Shown piece after piece: positions 26,570-36,304 of a stretch of 64,000 nucleotides of DNA. Source of the DNA: Breznakibacter sp047600785 (GTDB lineage: Bacteria; Bacteroidota; Bacteroidia; Bacteroidales; Marinilabiliaceae); contig JASGKH010000001.1 of NCBI GenBank assembly GCA_047600785.1, positions 372,001 through 436,000 of the forward strand. Direction: 5' to 3'. Within the stretch, counting starts at the first letter, position 1; every line of letters begins with the position of its first letter. A program made the position numbers and the translations under genes. The notes under the pieces are model-generated. The model was not told the DNA's origin. It saw only the letters and a list, made by a program, of their open reading frames with translations, and searched no databases.

Positions 26570-29500
26570 ATGAGTGGAAGGATCGGACGATTTTTAATTT
26601 CAGTTTGGTTTTTGGGCATTGGATTTTTTGCGTTTGCCCAAACTGAGACCAAAGTACATGGTGTTGTGCTTGACGCAAATACACAGGAGCCTTTGCCCGG
26701 GGCCAACGTATCGGTGAAAGGAACAACGGTTGGCACGGTAACGAATGCCAAAGGCCAGTTCGAATTTATGGTCAGACAGGCACCTCCGGTGGTGGTGGTG
26801 GTAAGTTTTTTGGGTTACGAAAATCAGGAAATTGGCGTTGAGGGGCCCAATGGAATAACCGTATTGCTGAAAGAAGAGGTGAATTTGCTCAATTCGGTAG
26901 TGGTGGTGGGTTATGGAGTACAGAAACGGAGCGATTTGACCGGGGCCCTGACCCAGATAACGGAAGACCAGCTGAAACAACGGCCCGTGCAAAACATCGT
27001 CGAGGGGCTCCAGGGAAAAACATCAGGAGTCGATATTACATCAAACCTCCGGCCTGGAGAAGTTGGTTCCATCCGCATACGGGGCAACCGGTCCATCAAT
27101 GCGTCCAACGAGCCGTTATACGTGGTGGACGGCATTCCTTTATCGGCGTCGCAGGTTGGCGCCATCAACCCTAACGACATCGCATCGGTAGAAATCCTGA
27201 AAGATGCGTCGGCCACTGCCATTTACGGGTCGCGGGGGGCCAACGGCGTCATCCTGATTACCTACAAAGAGGGAAAAAGCGGTCAGTTGACCGTAAATTA
27301 CGATGGCAGTTACATGCTGAGCAAGATCCATTCGACCACCGATTGGATGGGGTCGGGACAATTGCTCGACTGGCAACGTTCGGCCCATATAAACGGAGGT
27401 ACATACACGGGAAAATACGGAACCGCTCCCGACCCTGATTTTGACATCCAAACCTTTGGTGGCGGCGAAGAATATGGGGAAGCAGGCATCCGTACCGCTT
27501 ACGCATGGAACGAAGATGGGACCGTAAAACTCAGGCAGGCCACAGCCAAAGAAATAGCCGGCGGTTATGCCGAATGGGTGCCTGTTTACCAACCGGACAA
27601 AATGTTCAACCAGAACTGGACGTCGTTGGTCTCCCGTACCGGATTGACACAAAACCATCAGTTGGGATTGTCATCGGGCAACGAACGGTCTAAATTTTAC
27701 ATGTCGGCCGGTTATCTCGATCAGGAAGGCGTGCTGACCGATCAGGATTATGAACGCTATTCGCTCAATCTAAAAGGCGAGGTAAAACCCAAAAAGTGGT
27801 TGTCCATCGGGATGTCGCTCAACGGGGTCTCGTCGGTACAAAACTATGGGACATCGGAAAACTCGTCCAATACAGGCGCCAAGGATTCATACGGACAGGC
27901 ATTGGCGTTGATGCCGTATGCGAGGGCCTACGACGACGGTGGCAATATACTTAACACGAACAAAGAAGGGCTTTCGGCCCACAACGTGTTGCTCAATATT
28001 AAAAATTCACAGAACGAGCATAAACTGCTGTCGGTGCTGGGCAATGCATTTGCCGAGGTAAGGTTTGCCCCATGGTTGCGTTACAACTTAAAAATAGGGT
28101 CGCAGTTCAGCAACAGCGAATACGGATCTTTCTATGGATCCGACTATACCAACCCGTTCAGCGCTGTAGGAACGGCCCCTTTGGTCGGTTACAACAGCCA
28201 TGCGAAGAGCTATTTTTGGACGGTGGACAACCTTGTGTACGTGGACAAACGGTTCAACAACCATCAGGTAGGACTAACCTTGCTTTATTCGGCACAGGAA
28301 AGTAAGTCGAATTCAATCAATATCCGTTCGCAAAGCCTGACCTTTCCCACCGCCAAATGGTACAATCTGGCCGCAAACGATGAAGGAGTCCCCATGAGCT
28401 ATGGAACCGGGTATTCGCGCTCCTCGATGCTGTCGTATATGGGGCGGTTGAACTATGCGTTCCGTAGCAAATACCTGCTGACCACATCGGTACGTTGGGA
28501 TGGCGCATCGGTTCTGGCCGACGGCCACAAATGGGAAGCATTCCCCTCGGCTGCCGTGGCATGGAAACTGGAAGAAGAAAGCTTTCTGGCCGATGTGGAT
28601 TGGATCCGCCAGTTAAAATTGAGGTTGGGCTGGGGCGTGACGGGCAACTCCTCCGTCTCGGCCTATTCCACGGGAGGATCTATAATCGGTGCAGCTTATG
28701 TATTCAACGAAACCCAGTATACCGGTTACAAATCGGCCACCATGCCCAACGACAAACTATCGTGGGAAAAGACGTCACAATACAACATAGGCCTCGATTT
28801 CTCCGTCATCAGGGGACGTATTTCGGGAACCATCGATGCATATAAGTCACGAACCGATGATTTGCTGATGACCCAATCTATACCTCCCGTGTTAGGTTAC
28901 AGTAGTGTATTGACCAATGTGGGAGCCACAGAAAACAGAGGGATCGAAGTATCGGTTTCCACAGTCAATATAAAAACCAGGGATTTTGAATGGAGAACTG
29001 ACTTTAACTGGTCGACCAACAAAGAAAAAATAATCGAATTGGCCAGCGGCAAGGTCGACGACTCGGCCAACGGATGGTACATCGGCCAGCCCATTTCGGT
29101 CATGCGCGATTACAAGTACGAACGGCTCTGGCAAAACACGGAATCGGATCTGAGGCTTATCGAACTGTACAAAAAAATAGGCGGAATAACGGCCATTCCG
29201 GGACAGGTGAAAATAAAAGACCAGGAATTGGTACAGGTGGATGGAAGTGTGGCAGGAGCAAAATCGGTAACTCTTGACAGTGGGGAAACCGTGACATACC
29301 TTGACAACGGTTTTGGGACCATCAACGACGACGACAAGGAAATCCTTGGGAGTAGCAGGCCCGATTGGATTGCAGGTATCGTCAACACGTTCAATTACAA
29401 AAACTTCGAACTGAGCTTTTTTGTGAATGCACGCATCGGGGCACTGTATTACGGTGCGTTACAAACTTATGGGCGAAGGGTTGAGAACGATGTGTGGAGC

Positions 29501-29842
29501 CCTGCAAATACCGGGGGTGAATTTCCTCAGCCCACTACTGCCTCTTTTACAAACTATAACTATACCCGCAATTACACCAATGGATCTTTGGTAGCCGTGC
29601 GCAACATTTCGCTGGCTTATGAGGTTCCCGACGATGTACTGAAAAAAATTGGCATAGGTCGCTTGCAGGTCTACGCCCAGGTACTGAACCCCTGGATCTT
29701 TGGAGGTGAGGCAGTCAAACTGGGACTGAACACGGATGACATAACAGGTTGGGACACCACTTCGGGGGCCCAATCGGGAGGGCAAACAGCCAATACCATT
29801 TTGGTCCGGAGTACCGTATTTGGCGTAAGGTTAACTCTTTAA
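26570..29842 (+). CDS. SusC-like TonB-dependent outer-membrane transporter 2
   Basis: This 1,090-residue protein has a signal peptide (to about FAFAQ), a carboxypeptidase-regulatory-like domain, a plug with ILKDASATAIYGSRGANGVILITYK, and a beta-barrel ending in RLTL. It lacks an STN domain. It pairs with the downstream SusD (frame-shifted as read). Promoter P5 ties it to the sulfur-type control seen at other genes. The neighbouring DUF6250 and exo-rhamnogalacturonan-lyase-like proteins point to an acidic, possibly sulfated, polysaccharide as ligand (inference). Confidence 0.93.
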   Translation: MSGRIGRFLISVWFLGIGFFAFAQTETKVHGVVLDANTQEPLPGANVSVKGTTVGTVTNAKGQFEFMVRQAPPVVVVVSFLGYENQEIGVEGPNGITVLLKEEVNLLNSVVVVGYGVQKRSDLTGALTQITEDQLKQRPVQNIVEGLQGKTSGVDITSNLRPGEVGSIRIRGNRSINASNEPLYVVDGIPLSASQVGAINPNDIASVEILKDASATAIYGSRGANGVILITYKEGKSGQLTVNYDGSYMLSKIHSTTDWMGSGQLLDWQRSAHINGGTYTGKYGTAPDPDFDIQTFGGGEEYGEAGIRTAYAWNEDGTVKLRQATAKEIAGGYAEWVPVYQPDKMFNQNWTSLVSRTGLTQNHQLGLSSGNERSKFYMSAGYLDQEGVLTDQDYERYSLNLKGEVKPKKWLSIGMSLNGVSSVQNYGTSENSSNTGAKDSYGQALALMPYARAYDDGGNILNTNKEGLSAHNVLLNIKNSQNEHKLLSVLGNAFAEVRFAPWLRYNLKIGSQFSNSEYGSFYGSDYTNPFSAVGTAPLVGYNSHAKSYFWTVDNLVYVDKRFNNHQVGLTLLYSAQESKSNSINIRSQSLTFPTAKWYNLAANDEGVPMSYGTGYSRSSMLSYMGRLNYAFRSKYLLTTSVRWDGASVLADGHKWEAFPSAAVAWKLEEESFLADVDWIRQLKLRLGWGVTGNSSVSAYSTGGSIIGAAYVFNETQYTGYKSATMPNDKLSWEKTSQYNIGLDFSVIRGRISGTIDAYKSRTDDLLMTQSIPPVLGYSSVLTNVGATENRGIEVSVSTVNIKTRDFEWRTDFNWSTNKEKIIELASGKVDDSANGWYIGQPISVMRDYKYERLWQNTESDLRLIELYKKIGGITAIPGQVKIKDQELVQVDGSVAGAKSVTLDSGETVTYLDNGFGTINDDDKEILGSSRPDWIAGIVNTFNYKNFELSFFVNARIGALYYGALQTYGRRVENDVWSPANTGGEFPQPTTASFTNYNYTRNYTNGSLVAVRNISLAYEVPDDVLKKIGIGRLQVYAQVLNPWIFGGEAVKLGLNTDDITGWDTTSGAQSGGQTANTILVRSTVFGVRLTL

Positions 29843-29974
29843 TAGTTAAAATTTAGGGAAAAGGATCCTCATGTCTCTCAGATATATCACATGTGCGGAC
29901 ATAAAGGCATGGACATTTCCCGTCCGAAGGGAACAGGCGGACATTTAACCGGTGAAACACAAAATTTTAGACAG

Positions 29975-32208
29975 ATGAAGAAACATATCATATCGTTTGC
30001 CCTGGCAGCAGGTTTGTTTTGGGGTTGTAGTGATGATTTCCTGAAAGAGGAAATGGTGTCCACCATTACTCAGGACTATTTTAAAACAGAAAAGGGCCTC
30101 GAGGAGTTGATCGTAGCCTCGTACAACACCTTACGTTTCAAACATGGGTTTATGGAAGGCCCCTATTTGTTCGAGACGGGAAACGACATATTGGAGCCTA
30201 CCGTAAACAGCTGGGCTATATTCAGCCCCGCAGTGTGGTCGGCCTCGGGAGAAGCGGGAAGCTATGCCAATAATCTGATGGGGTATTATGCAACCCAGTT
30301 GTTGGGTGGTTATCCACATATCAACGATTGCAACAAGGCCATCGAGATCATAAAAAACATTGCTCCGGGCAAATTTGGAACCGATGCCGGATATGCCGGT
30401 TACCGGCTGTCCGAAGTTTATTTCCTCAGAGCCTGGACTTACTACATGCTGGTGACCCAATTGGGTGACGTGCCGTTGAAACTGGAAAGCAATAACACAG
30501 TCTCGTCGGTCTATTATTTTCCCCGGGCCACATCGGAAGAGATTTACAAGCAACTGATTTCCGATCTGCGTTTTGCTTATGAACACCTGCCCCTTCCGGG
30601 CGAAGTGGCAAGGGGAAGGGTGACCAAATGGGCAGCCGCACATTTTTTGGCAAAGCTCTATTTGCAGCGGGCGCAGGCAACAGGCTTTAAACAATATCGG
30701 AACGGCGATGGCTCCATCGACCATGACAATGCCAGTGCACATCTTGGAATGCTTTACAAAGGCGAGGGGACGAACGATTTGGATTCGGTTATCCATTACA
30801 CGTCCGAAATTATCTCGGCCTATGGGGGATTGTCGTCCGATTATTGGGATTTGTTCAAAACAGGTATTGGCGACTGGAGTAACGAAGAAAATGCGGAAAT
30901 CATCCTCCAGGCGTCGTACGGCAAAAACCTCGACAACGGACGTTACGGCATGCGTACCAATGCCGCATTTACATGTGACTACACCAACGCCACATGGAAT
31001 ATCCCGTCGAAAACATGGGCTTACGGGTTAAGAAAAGGGACCGGATTTCTATCGACCGATTGGGGATACGATGTATTTACCGACAAAATAAACGATTCAA
31101 GGTTTGAGAAAAGTTTTCAGATAGAATACGAAAGCGCGTCGTTCGACAATACAACCCTAACCGATGGACCTGGTATAGCCTATAATGATGCATCGAACAA
31201 GTCGCAGGCGTGGGAGACTGCGGACGCAAATTTTTTCAATACCTACATCCATTCGGTTTATAACAGGGAATCATGGGGCGGGCGAAATGCGGTGGTGAAA
31301 GAGCATAAAATCGGGAAAGGTGATTTAGGGCTTGTGTTCCTGGAAAATACCAAAGAGACGGCCATCGATTCCCTCGAAGCGGTAGCTCAGCCTTATGTGC
31401 TGTATCCGCGTTGGATAAAAGCCAATGGAAAATATTATTACCGGAAAACAGGAGTCGACAAATTAAAATCCAATACCGGATTATTGATCGGCCGTACCAT
31501 TAGACCTTCGTCCCGAAAATTCATCGACCCCAACCGTAGCACGGTCGATAACCATTTTGGCACGCGCGACGTGGCCATTTTCCGCTTGGCAGAGACTTAC
31601 CTGTTACGGGCCGAAGCATACGGACGTAAAGGTGATTATGCCAACGCCGTTAACGATATCAACGTGTTGCGTTACCGGGCGTCGTACAAAGCGGGCGAAA
31701 CAAGGGCCGAGGTCCTTGCAAGGTTGTATCCCGGTGCCGAAAATCTGGTAACCTCCGAACGCCAGTATCCATATACCGTAGCTTCCGGTGCATATGAGAG
31801 GATTAAAGTCGACGAATCTTATTGGGACGGGGCCTCTGAAAATCGCTGCTGGAAAATTACCCGCCCGAGGCCACGACCAGTGAGCAACGGTTCATCCATT
31901 TCATATACAATGAAATGTCGCGTGAATTTAATTCCGAACAGATAGTTTATGAAGGCATACACCATGCGGGCATACAGTACGAACGGGTTTATCACCATAA
32001 CCAACTGGCATCGTCCAAAGCAGGAGGATGGCCCGTGTCCGACAATCCCGTCAGCGGTAATGGGCAGGATGGCAACGGCAAGGGCGTTTTTTCTCCTAAG
32101 CACACATTCAAACCGTTTCCCCAATCTTACATTGATATGTTGACCGATGAAAAGGGCACTTTATTGTCCGGTACCGAGAAAAGCCAGTACCAAAATCCCG
32201 GATACTAA
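29975..32208 (+). pseudogene. SusD-like surface lipoprotein 2, frame-shifted
   Basis: The first part (29975-31945) encodes a SusD-family lipoprotein with lipobox LFWGC-S and typical helical repeats (FLRAWTYYMLVTQLGDVPL). Near 31,830-31,860 the reading frame switches. The frame in use degenerates into a basic tail (RPRPRPVSN) and stops. The other frame continues sensibly with SLLENYPPEATTSEQ, RFIHFIYNEMSREF and the family C-terminus QYQNPGY, ending at 32208. A single missing base in the CGCTGCTGG stretch would explain this. The joined product would be about 744 residues. It may be a real mutation or a sequencing error. The ATG at 29975 precedes the lipoprotein signal. Confidence 0.85.
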
Positions 32209-32336
32209 GTACGTTTTTACAGGCGTCGTGAAGTGACTTTATGTAGTTTTGGGTTTGTTCTCCGGTACGTTGTTCCCTGCGTATCGGGGAACAGGCCCGT
32301 TCGTATGGGTTGCCGGAAAGAAGGACGACAAAATCA

Positions 32337-33029
32337 ATGCATATGAAATATCTTCTTGCAGCCCTTACGGGCATATGTCTATTTTCAGCGTGCCACCAAC
32401 GGAACAATGATGGCAAAACGCTTTTGTTTGCTGACAATTTTGATTCGTTGGAGCTTTCGCCGGACTGGATCATCGAAATGGATTCGTTGCCCCATTCGTC
32501 GGTGCGGGTGGGCAACGGAAAATTGACGATGGACACGAAGGGGGGGGTGACCATATGGTTCAACCATCTTTTAAACGGCAATTTACAGATCGAGTACACC
32601 CGGAAAGTCGTGATGGAAAATGGCCCCAACGACCGGGTATCGGACCTCAACCAGTTCTGGATGGCCGTTGACCCCAGGAATCCTGACCTGTTTACGCGGA
32701 AAGGGAAGTTCGGGGAATACGATTCATTGCGTCTTTATTACGTGGGTGTGGGGGGAAACACCAATACCACGACCCGTTTTCGACGGTACGACGGACACGG
32801 GACCCGTGCACTGTTGCAGGAAAACAACACTCCGGAGAATTTGCTCAGATCCAACCATGCCTATCACATCAAAATAACGGTGCAAAACGGCGAATCACAG
32901 TTTTGGGTCGATGGTGTGTGTGTGTTCCGTTACACTGATCCGGCTCCGTTCGGTTCGGGGTATTTTGGTTTCCGCTCCACATGGTCGCGGCACGAGATAG
33001 ATAATTTCAAAGTGTTCCGGCTTCAGTAG
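32337..33029 (+). CDS. DUF6250-like lipoprotein
   Basis: This is a 230-residue lipoprotein (signal with LFSAC near residue 19) with a jelly-roll/LamG-like beta-sandwich. Recognisable pieces are FADNFDSLELSPDWIIE, a central NQFWMAVDP and a C-terminal GYFGFRSTWSRHEIDNFKV. It matches my recollection of DUF6250, found next to polysaccharide-degrading enzymes. It may bind or cut glycan. ATG at 32337 or 32343 are both possible. It follows susD by about 130 bases. Confidence 0.7.
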   Translation: MHMKYLLAALTGICLFSACHQRNNDGKTLLFADNFDSLELSPDWIIEMDSLPHSSVRVGNGKLTMDTKGGVTIWFNHLLNGNLQIEYTRKVVMENGPNDRVSDLNQFWMAVDPRNPDLFTRKGKFGEYDSLRLYYVGVGGNTNTTTRFRRYDGHGTRALLQENNTPENLLRSNHAYHIKITVQNGESQFWVDGVCVFRYTDPAPFGSGYFGFRSTWSRHEIDNFKVFRLQ

Positions 33030-33203
33030 CCCAATATGGGTGACTTTCTTACAAAAACGGGTTTTATCCTTTGTGTTCTATAACCGCCACCAGACCGCCA
33101 AAAACACAAAGAAAGCCAGGGAGCATGGGAAAGTAATCCTTTGTGCTTATAGAAAATCCAGTTGCCAGAACATCGTTACTGTTTTTATGAAATCTGATTG
33201 ACT

Positions 33204-35906
33204 ATGATCGGCATGAACAAACATCACATACTCATTGGCATTTGTGCGCTAGGCATTGCATTGCCGGATGCACTGGCCCAAAAGGCCCGAAAAACACCGC
33301 GTCCCGAAGCAGTATCTTTGTCGTGGATCGATGGGACGACTCCTTCACGGACCCAGGGAACAACCTGGGGAACACCATGGCCGCAGGGAATTGTCCGTCC
33401 GGGCACGGCGTTTCAACTTAACGGCGAAAACGGGCAAACCTGCCCGTTGCAAACCTGGCCGCTGGCCTACTGGCCTGATGGATCGCTCAAGTGGAGCGCA
33501 CATGCTGTTGGGCCATTGTCCCCAAATGCAACTTCGTGGAAACTGCAACCCGTTGACGATCCACGGGCGCTGAAATACAGCAGTGAGGTCTCTGTGGCCC
33601 AAACGGTCCAGACCATTGAAGTGGGCACAGGAGCGTTAAATTGCACGTTCCGCAGAAACGGACGCATCCTGGTCTCCGAAGTGAGGAGAGGAACCACCAT
33701 TGCGGCGCAAAACGGACAATTGGTGCTGCTCTCCCAGGCATCTCCCGATGGGGAAACATCTGTAAACGAAATAAATACGTTTGAAGGGGAAATTACATCG
33801 GTAACTGTGGAACAAAGTGGCCCTGTCCGGGCAGTGGTGAAAGTGGAGGGCAAACATGCATTGGACGGCCACACGCAATGGTTGCCCTTTGTGCTGCGCT
33901 TTTATTTTTATGCCGGGGCGGAATCGTTTAAAATCATACACACCATTGTGTACGACGGAGACGAACACCGCGATTTCATCAAAGGGATCGGCATTCGCTT
34001 CGATGTCCCCATCTGCGCCGAATTGCACGACAGGCACATCCGGTTTGTGGGAGCCAGCAATGGGGTGTTTGCCGAGGCTGTGCGCACCCTCACCGGATTG
34101 CGGCGCGATGCGGGCGCCACAGCAAGGAAAGCGCAGGTTGACGGAGAAGTGGCCGACGATATCGATGAATATGTGGATGATCGGTTAAAATACATCCCCG
34201 CATTTGGCGATTACACGCTTACCCAGTTATCGCCCGATGCGTTTGCCATCAAAAAGCGTACGGAACAAGGATATGCATGGATAAAAGCGGCCGGCGGGAT
34301 ACGTGCCGCAGGAGTGGGTTTTGTGGGAAGCCCTGGCGGGGGGATGGCTTTTGGGGTGCGTCATTTCTGGCAATCATATCCTTCGCAGATCGACATACGC
34401 AACGTCAGCACCGACAACGCCCAGGTCACGCTTTGGCTGTGGTCGCCCGAAGCTCAGGCCATGGATCTGCGCTTTTACCACGACGGCATGGGGCAAAACG
34501 ATTATACGGCGCAATGGGACGGGCTGGAAGTGACTTACGAAGATTACGAACCGGGCTATGGAACCCCTCTCGGTATTGCACGCACCAGCGAGATCAATTT
34601 TTGGTTTCCCGGAGCGACCCCATCGCGAGATGCCCTGGTGGCTTTTGCCGGTTTGACTGAAAATCCCCCTTTGCTGACAGCTGCACCGGGCTATGTGTCG
34701 TCCACCGGAGCATTTGGCCGTATTTGGGGCGTGCGCGATACTGCCGATATTCGTTTTTCGGCCATTGAGGCGCAACTGGATACTTTGTTCAATTACTATC
34801 GTTTGCAGCAGGAGCAGCACAAATGGTACGGATTCTGGGATTATGGCGATGTAATGCACGCCTACGATCCGGACCGGCATGTGTGGCGGTACGACGTAGG
34901 AGGGTACGCGTGGGACAATTCCGAACTGTCGACCGATTTATGGTTGTGGTATTACTACCTGCATTCGGGACGCGCCGATGCGTTCAGGATGGCCGAAGCA
35001 ATGGCGCGCCATACCGGCGAGGTGGACGTGCATCATTTGGGGCGTTTCGCGCCGCTTGGATCACGCCATAACGTACAGCATTGGGGGTGCAGCGCCAAGC
35101 AATTGCGCATCAGTACCGCGGCCAACAGGCGTTTCTTGTACTATTTTACGGCCGATGAGCGTATTGGCGATTTGATGGACGAACAAGTCAACGCTTACCT
35201 TGCCCTGCAGCGAATCGATCCCATGCGGAAACGAAGAAAGACACCCCTTCCGGCCGATACCACCCTGGTGCCCCTTAGCTTTGGTACCGATTGGGGCGCG
35301 GTAGCGGCCGCCTGGTTGACACATTGGGAACGCACGCGCGATGAGGGCACAAAACAAAAACTCATAAACAGCATGGCGTCGATTGCGGCCCAACCCAACG
35401 GTTTTTTTTCGGGAAGCGGGCTCATGGACCGGCAAACGGGAAAATTTATGCCCGCTACCGATAGCGCCATCAGTGTGTCACATCTGAACGCAGTATTCGG
35501 TTTATTTGAAATTTGCGCCGAACTGTCGGAATTATTTGAGCATCGCGAATTTAACCGGGCCTGGATCGAGTATTGCACCTATTATAACGCATCGGCAGCC
35601 GAGCAACAAGAACGTTACGGAGCCCCGTTTGGAAAATTAGGCCTTCGCCAGGGACATTCACGCTTATCGGCTTACGCGGCAAAACAACTGAAATCCGGTG
35701 AGATTGCCCAACGGGCTTTGCGCGAGTTTTTGGGGAATGACAGAGGGGAGTTCGAAAGTTTTGGCAATCCCATACAAGTAAACGTACCCAACGTGCTGTA
35801 CCCTGTGTCCGAAGTTCCCGGGTTATCGACCAATGCGGCAGCCCAGTGGGGATTGTCGGCCATCCAGTGCATTGAACTGCTCAAAAACAGCTGGCCGTTT
35901 CCTTGA
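33204..35906 (+). CDS. Exo-rhamnogalacturonan lyase-like protein (PcRGLX/RIFT-barrel type)
   Basis: This protein of about 900 residues has an N-terminal signal peptide (LPDALAQ). It starts with a RIFT-type beta-barrel (SLSWIDG, PWPQGIVRPG, QTWPLAYWPDGSLKWSAHAV), as in PcRGLX/YetA-like lyases. The C-terminal half has the alpha/alpha-barrel style sequence YAWDNSELSTDLWLWYY and LHSGRADAFRMAEAMARHTGEVDVHH. Family members remove unsaturated galacturonic acid-rhamnose units from chain ends (PL26). Catalytic residues cannot be assigned with certainty. It is the only obvious polysaccharide-backbone enzyme in the window. Confidence 0.75.
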   Translation: MIGMNKHHILIGICALGIALPDALAQKARKTPRPEAVSLSWIDGTTPSRTQGTTWGTPWPQGIVRPGTAFQLNGENGQTCPLQTWPLAYWPDGSLKWSAHAVGPLSPNATSWKLQPVDDPRALKYSSEVSVAQTVQTIEVGTGALNCTFRRNGRILVSEVRRGTTIAAQNGQLVLLSQASPDGETSVNEINTFEGEITSVTVEQSGPVRAVVKVEGKHALDGHTQWLPFVLRFYFYAGAESFKIIHTIVYDGDEHRDFIKGIGIRFDVPICAELHDRHIRFVGASNGVFAEAVRTLTGLRRDAGATARKAQVDGEVADDIDEYVDDRLKYIPAFGDYTLTQLSPDAFAIKKRTEQGYAWIKAAGGIRAAGVGFVGSPGGGMAFGVRHFWQSYPSQIDIRNVSTDNAQVTLWLWSPEAQAMDLRFYHDGMGQNDYTAQWDGLEVTYEDYEPGYGTPLGIARTSEINFWFPGATPSRDALVAFAGLTENPPLLTAAPGYVSSTGAFGRIWGVRDTADIRFSAIEAQLDTLFNYYRLQQEQHKWYGFWDYGDVMHAYDPDRHVWRYDVGGYAWDNSELSTDLWLWYYYLHSGRADAFRMAEAMARHTGEVDVHHLGRFAPLGSRHNVQHWGCSAKQLRISTAANRRFLYYFTADERIGDLMDEQVNAYLALQRIDPMRKRRKTPLPADTTLVPLSFGTDWGAVAAAWLTHWERTRDEGTKQKLINSMASIAAQPNGFFSGSGLMDRQTGKFMPATDSAISVSHLNAVFGLFEICAELSELFEHREFNRAWIEYCTYYNASAAEQQERYGAPFGKLGLRQGHSRLSAYAAKQLKSGEIAQRALREFLGNDRGEFESFGNPIQVNVPNVLYPVSEVPGLSTNAAAQWGLSAIQCIELLKNSWPFP

Positions 35907-36122
35907 ACCATACAAACTAATGTAATAAAGCAGCCATGCCCGAGCATTTAATCTGGGTAGACAGAGATAAGAGCCTCGCTGACGGGGCATGAGATCTGTG
36001 TTGCTTCCTCCATTATGGGCAAATGAGAAAGAGGGCGGCTTATCTTGGTTTGTCCTCAACGATCCGGCCATTCTGGGAAAAGCCATGTGTGAAGCCAGTC
36101 AATTGCACACATGTTGTTAGGC

Positions 36123-36164
36123 AAGACCTAACGTGGGGTTGGACAAAACCACGTTAGGTCTTTT
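36123..36164 (+). terminator. Terminator after the lyase-like gene
   Basis: A perfect 14-bp stem (36123-36136 with 36149-36162) with a 12-base loop ends in TCTTTT. It isolates the upstream polysaccharide genes from the sulfhydrylase promoter. Confidence 0.8.
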
Positions 36165-36217
36165 CCATGCCCTCATCTGCCCTTTTCCGTGTAAAGAAGC
36201 ATACCCCCTTTTTTATG

Positions 36218-36275
36218 GTATGGAAAATACCTTTTGCACGGTATTTCGTTCCGTTTCCGGTTTGCCCAACTTTGA
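36218..36275 (+). promoter_or_regulatory. Sulfur-type promoter P6 (sulfhydrylase)
   Basis: GGTAT (36218-36222), five bases, ATACC-N8-GGTAT (36228-36245), then 27 bases from GGTAT to the -7 element CAACTTTG (36268-36275). The start codon follows 29 bases later, too close for a riboswitch leader. Confidence 0.85.
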
Positions 36276-36304
36276 AGTAACAAATCACTAAAACTGATCA
36301 CACG

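Larger units (their letters stand above)
35907..36304. other. 398-bp gap with terminator and promoter P6
   Basis: Two features explain this gap: a strong hairpin at 36123-36162 and the sulfur-type promoter at 36218-36275. The stretch 35907-36120 shows nothing else. Confidence 0.6.

Noticed and set aside
36276..36304. SAM-type riboswitch before metY
   Set aside because: The expected leader is under 30 bases, too short for any known SAM riboswitch.
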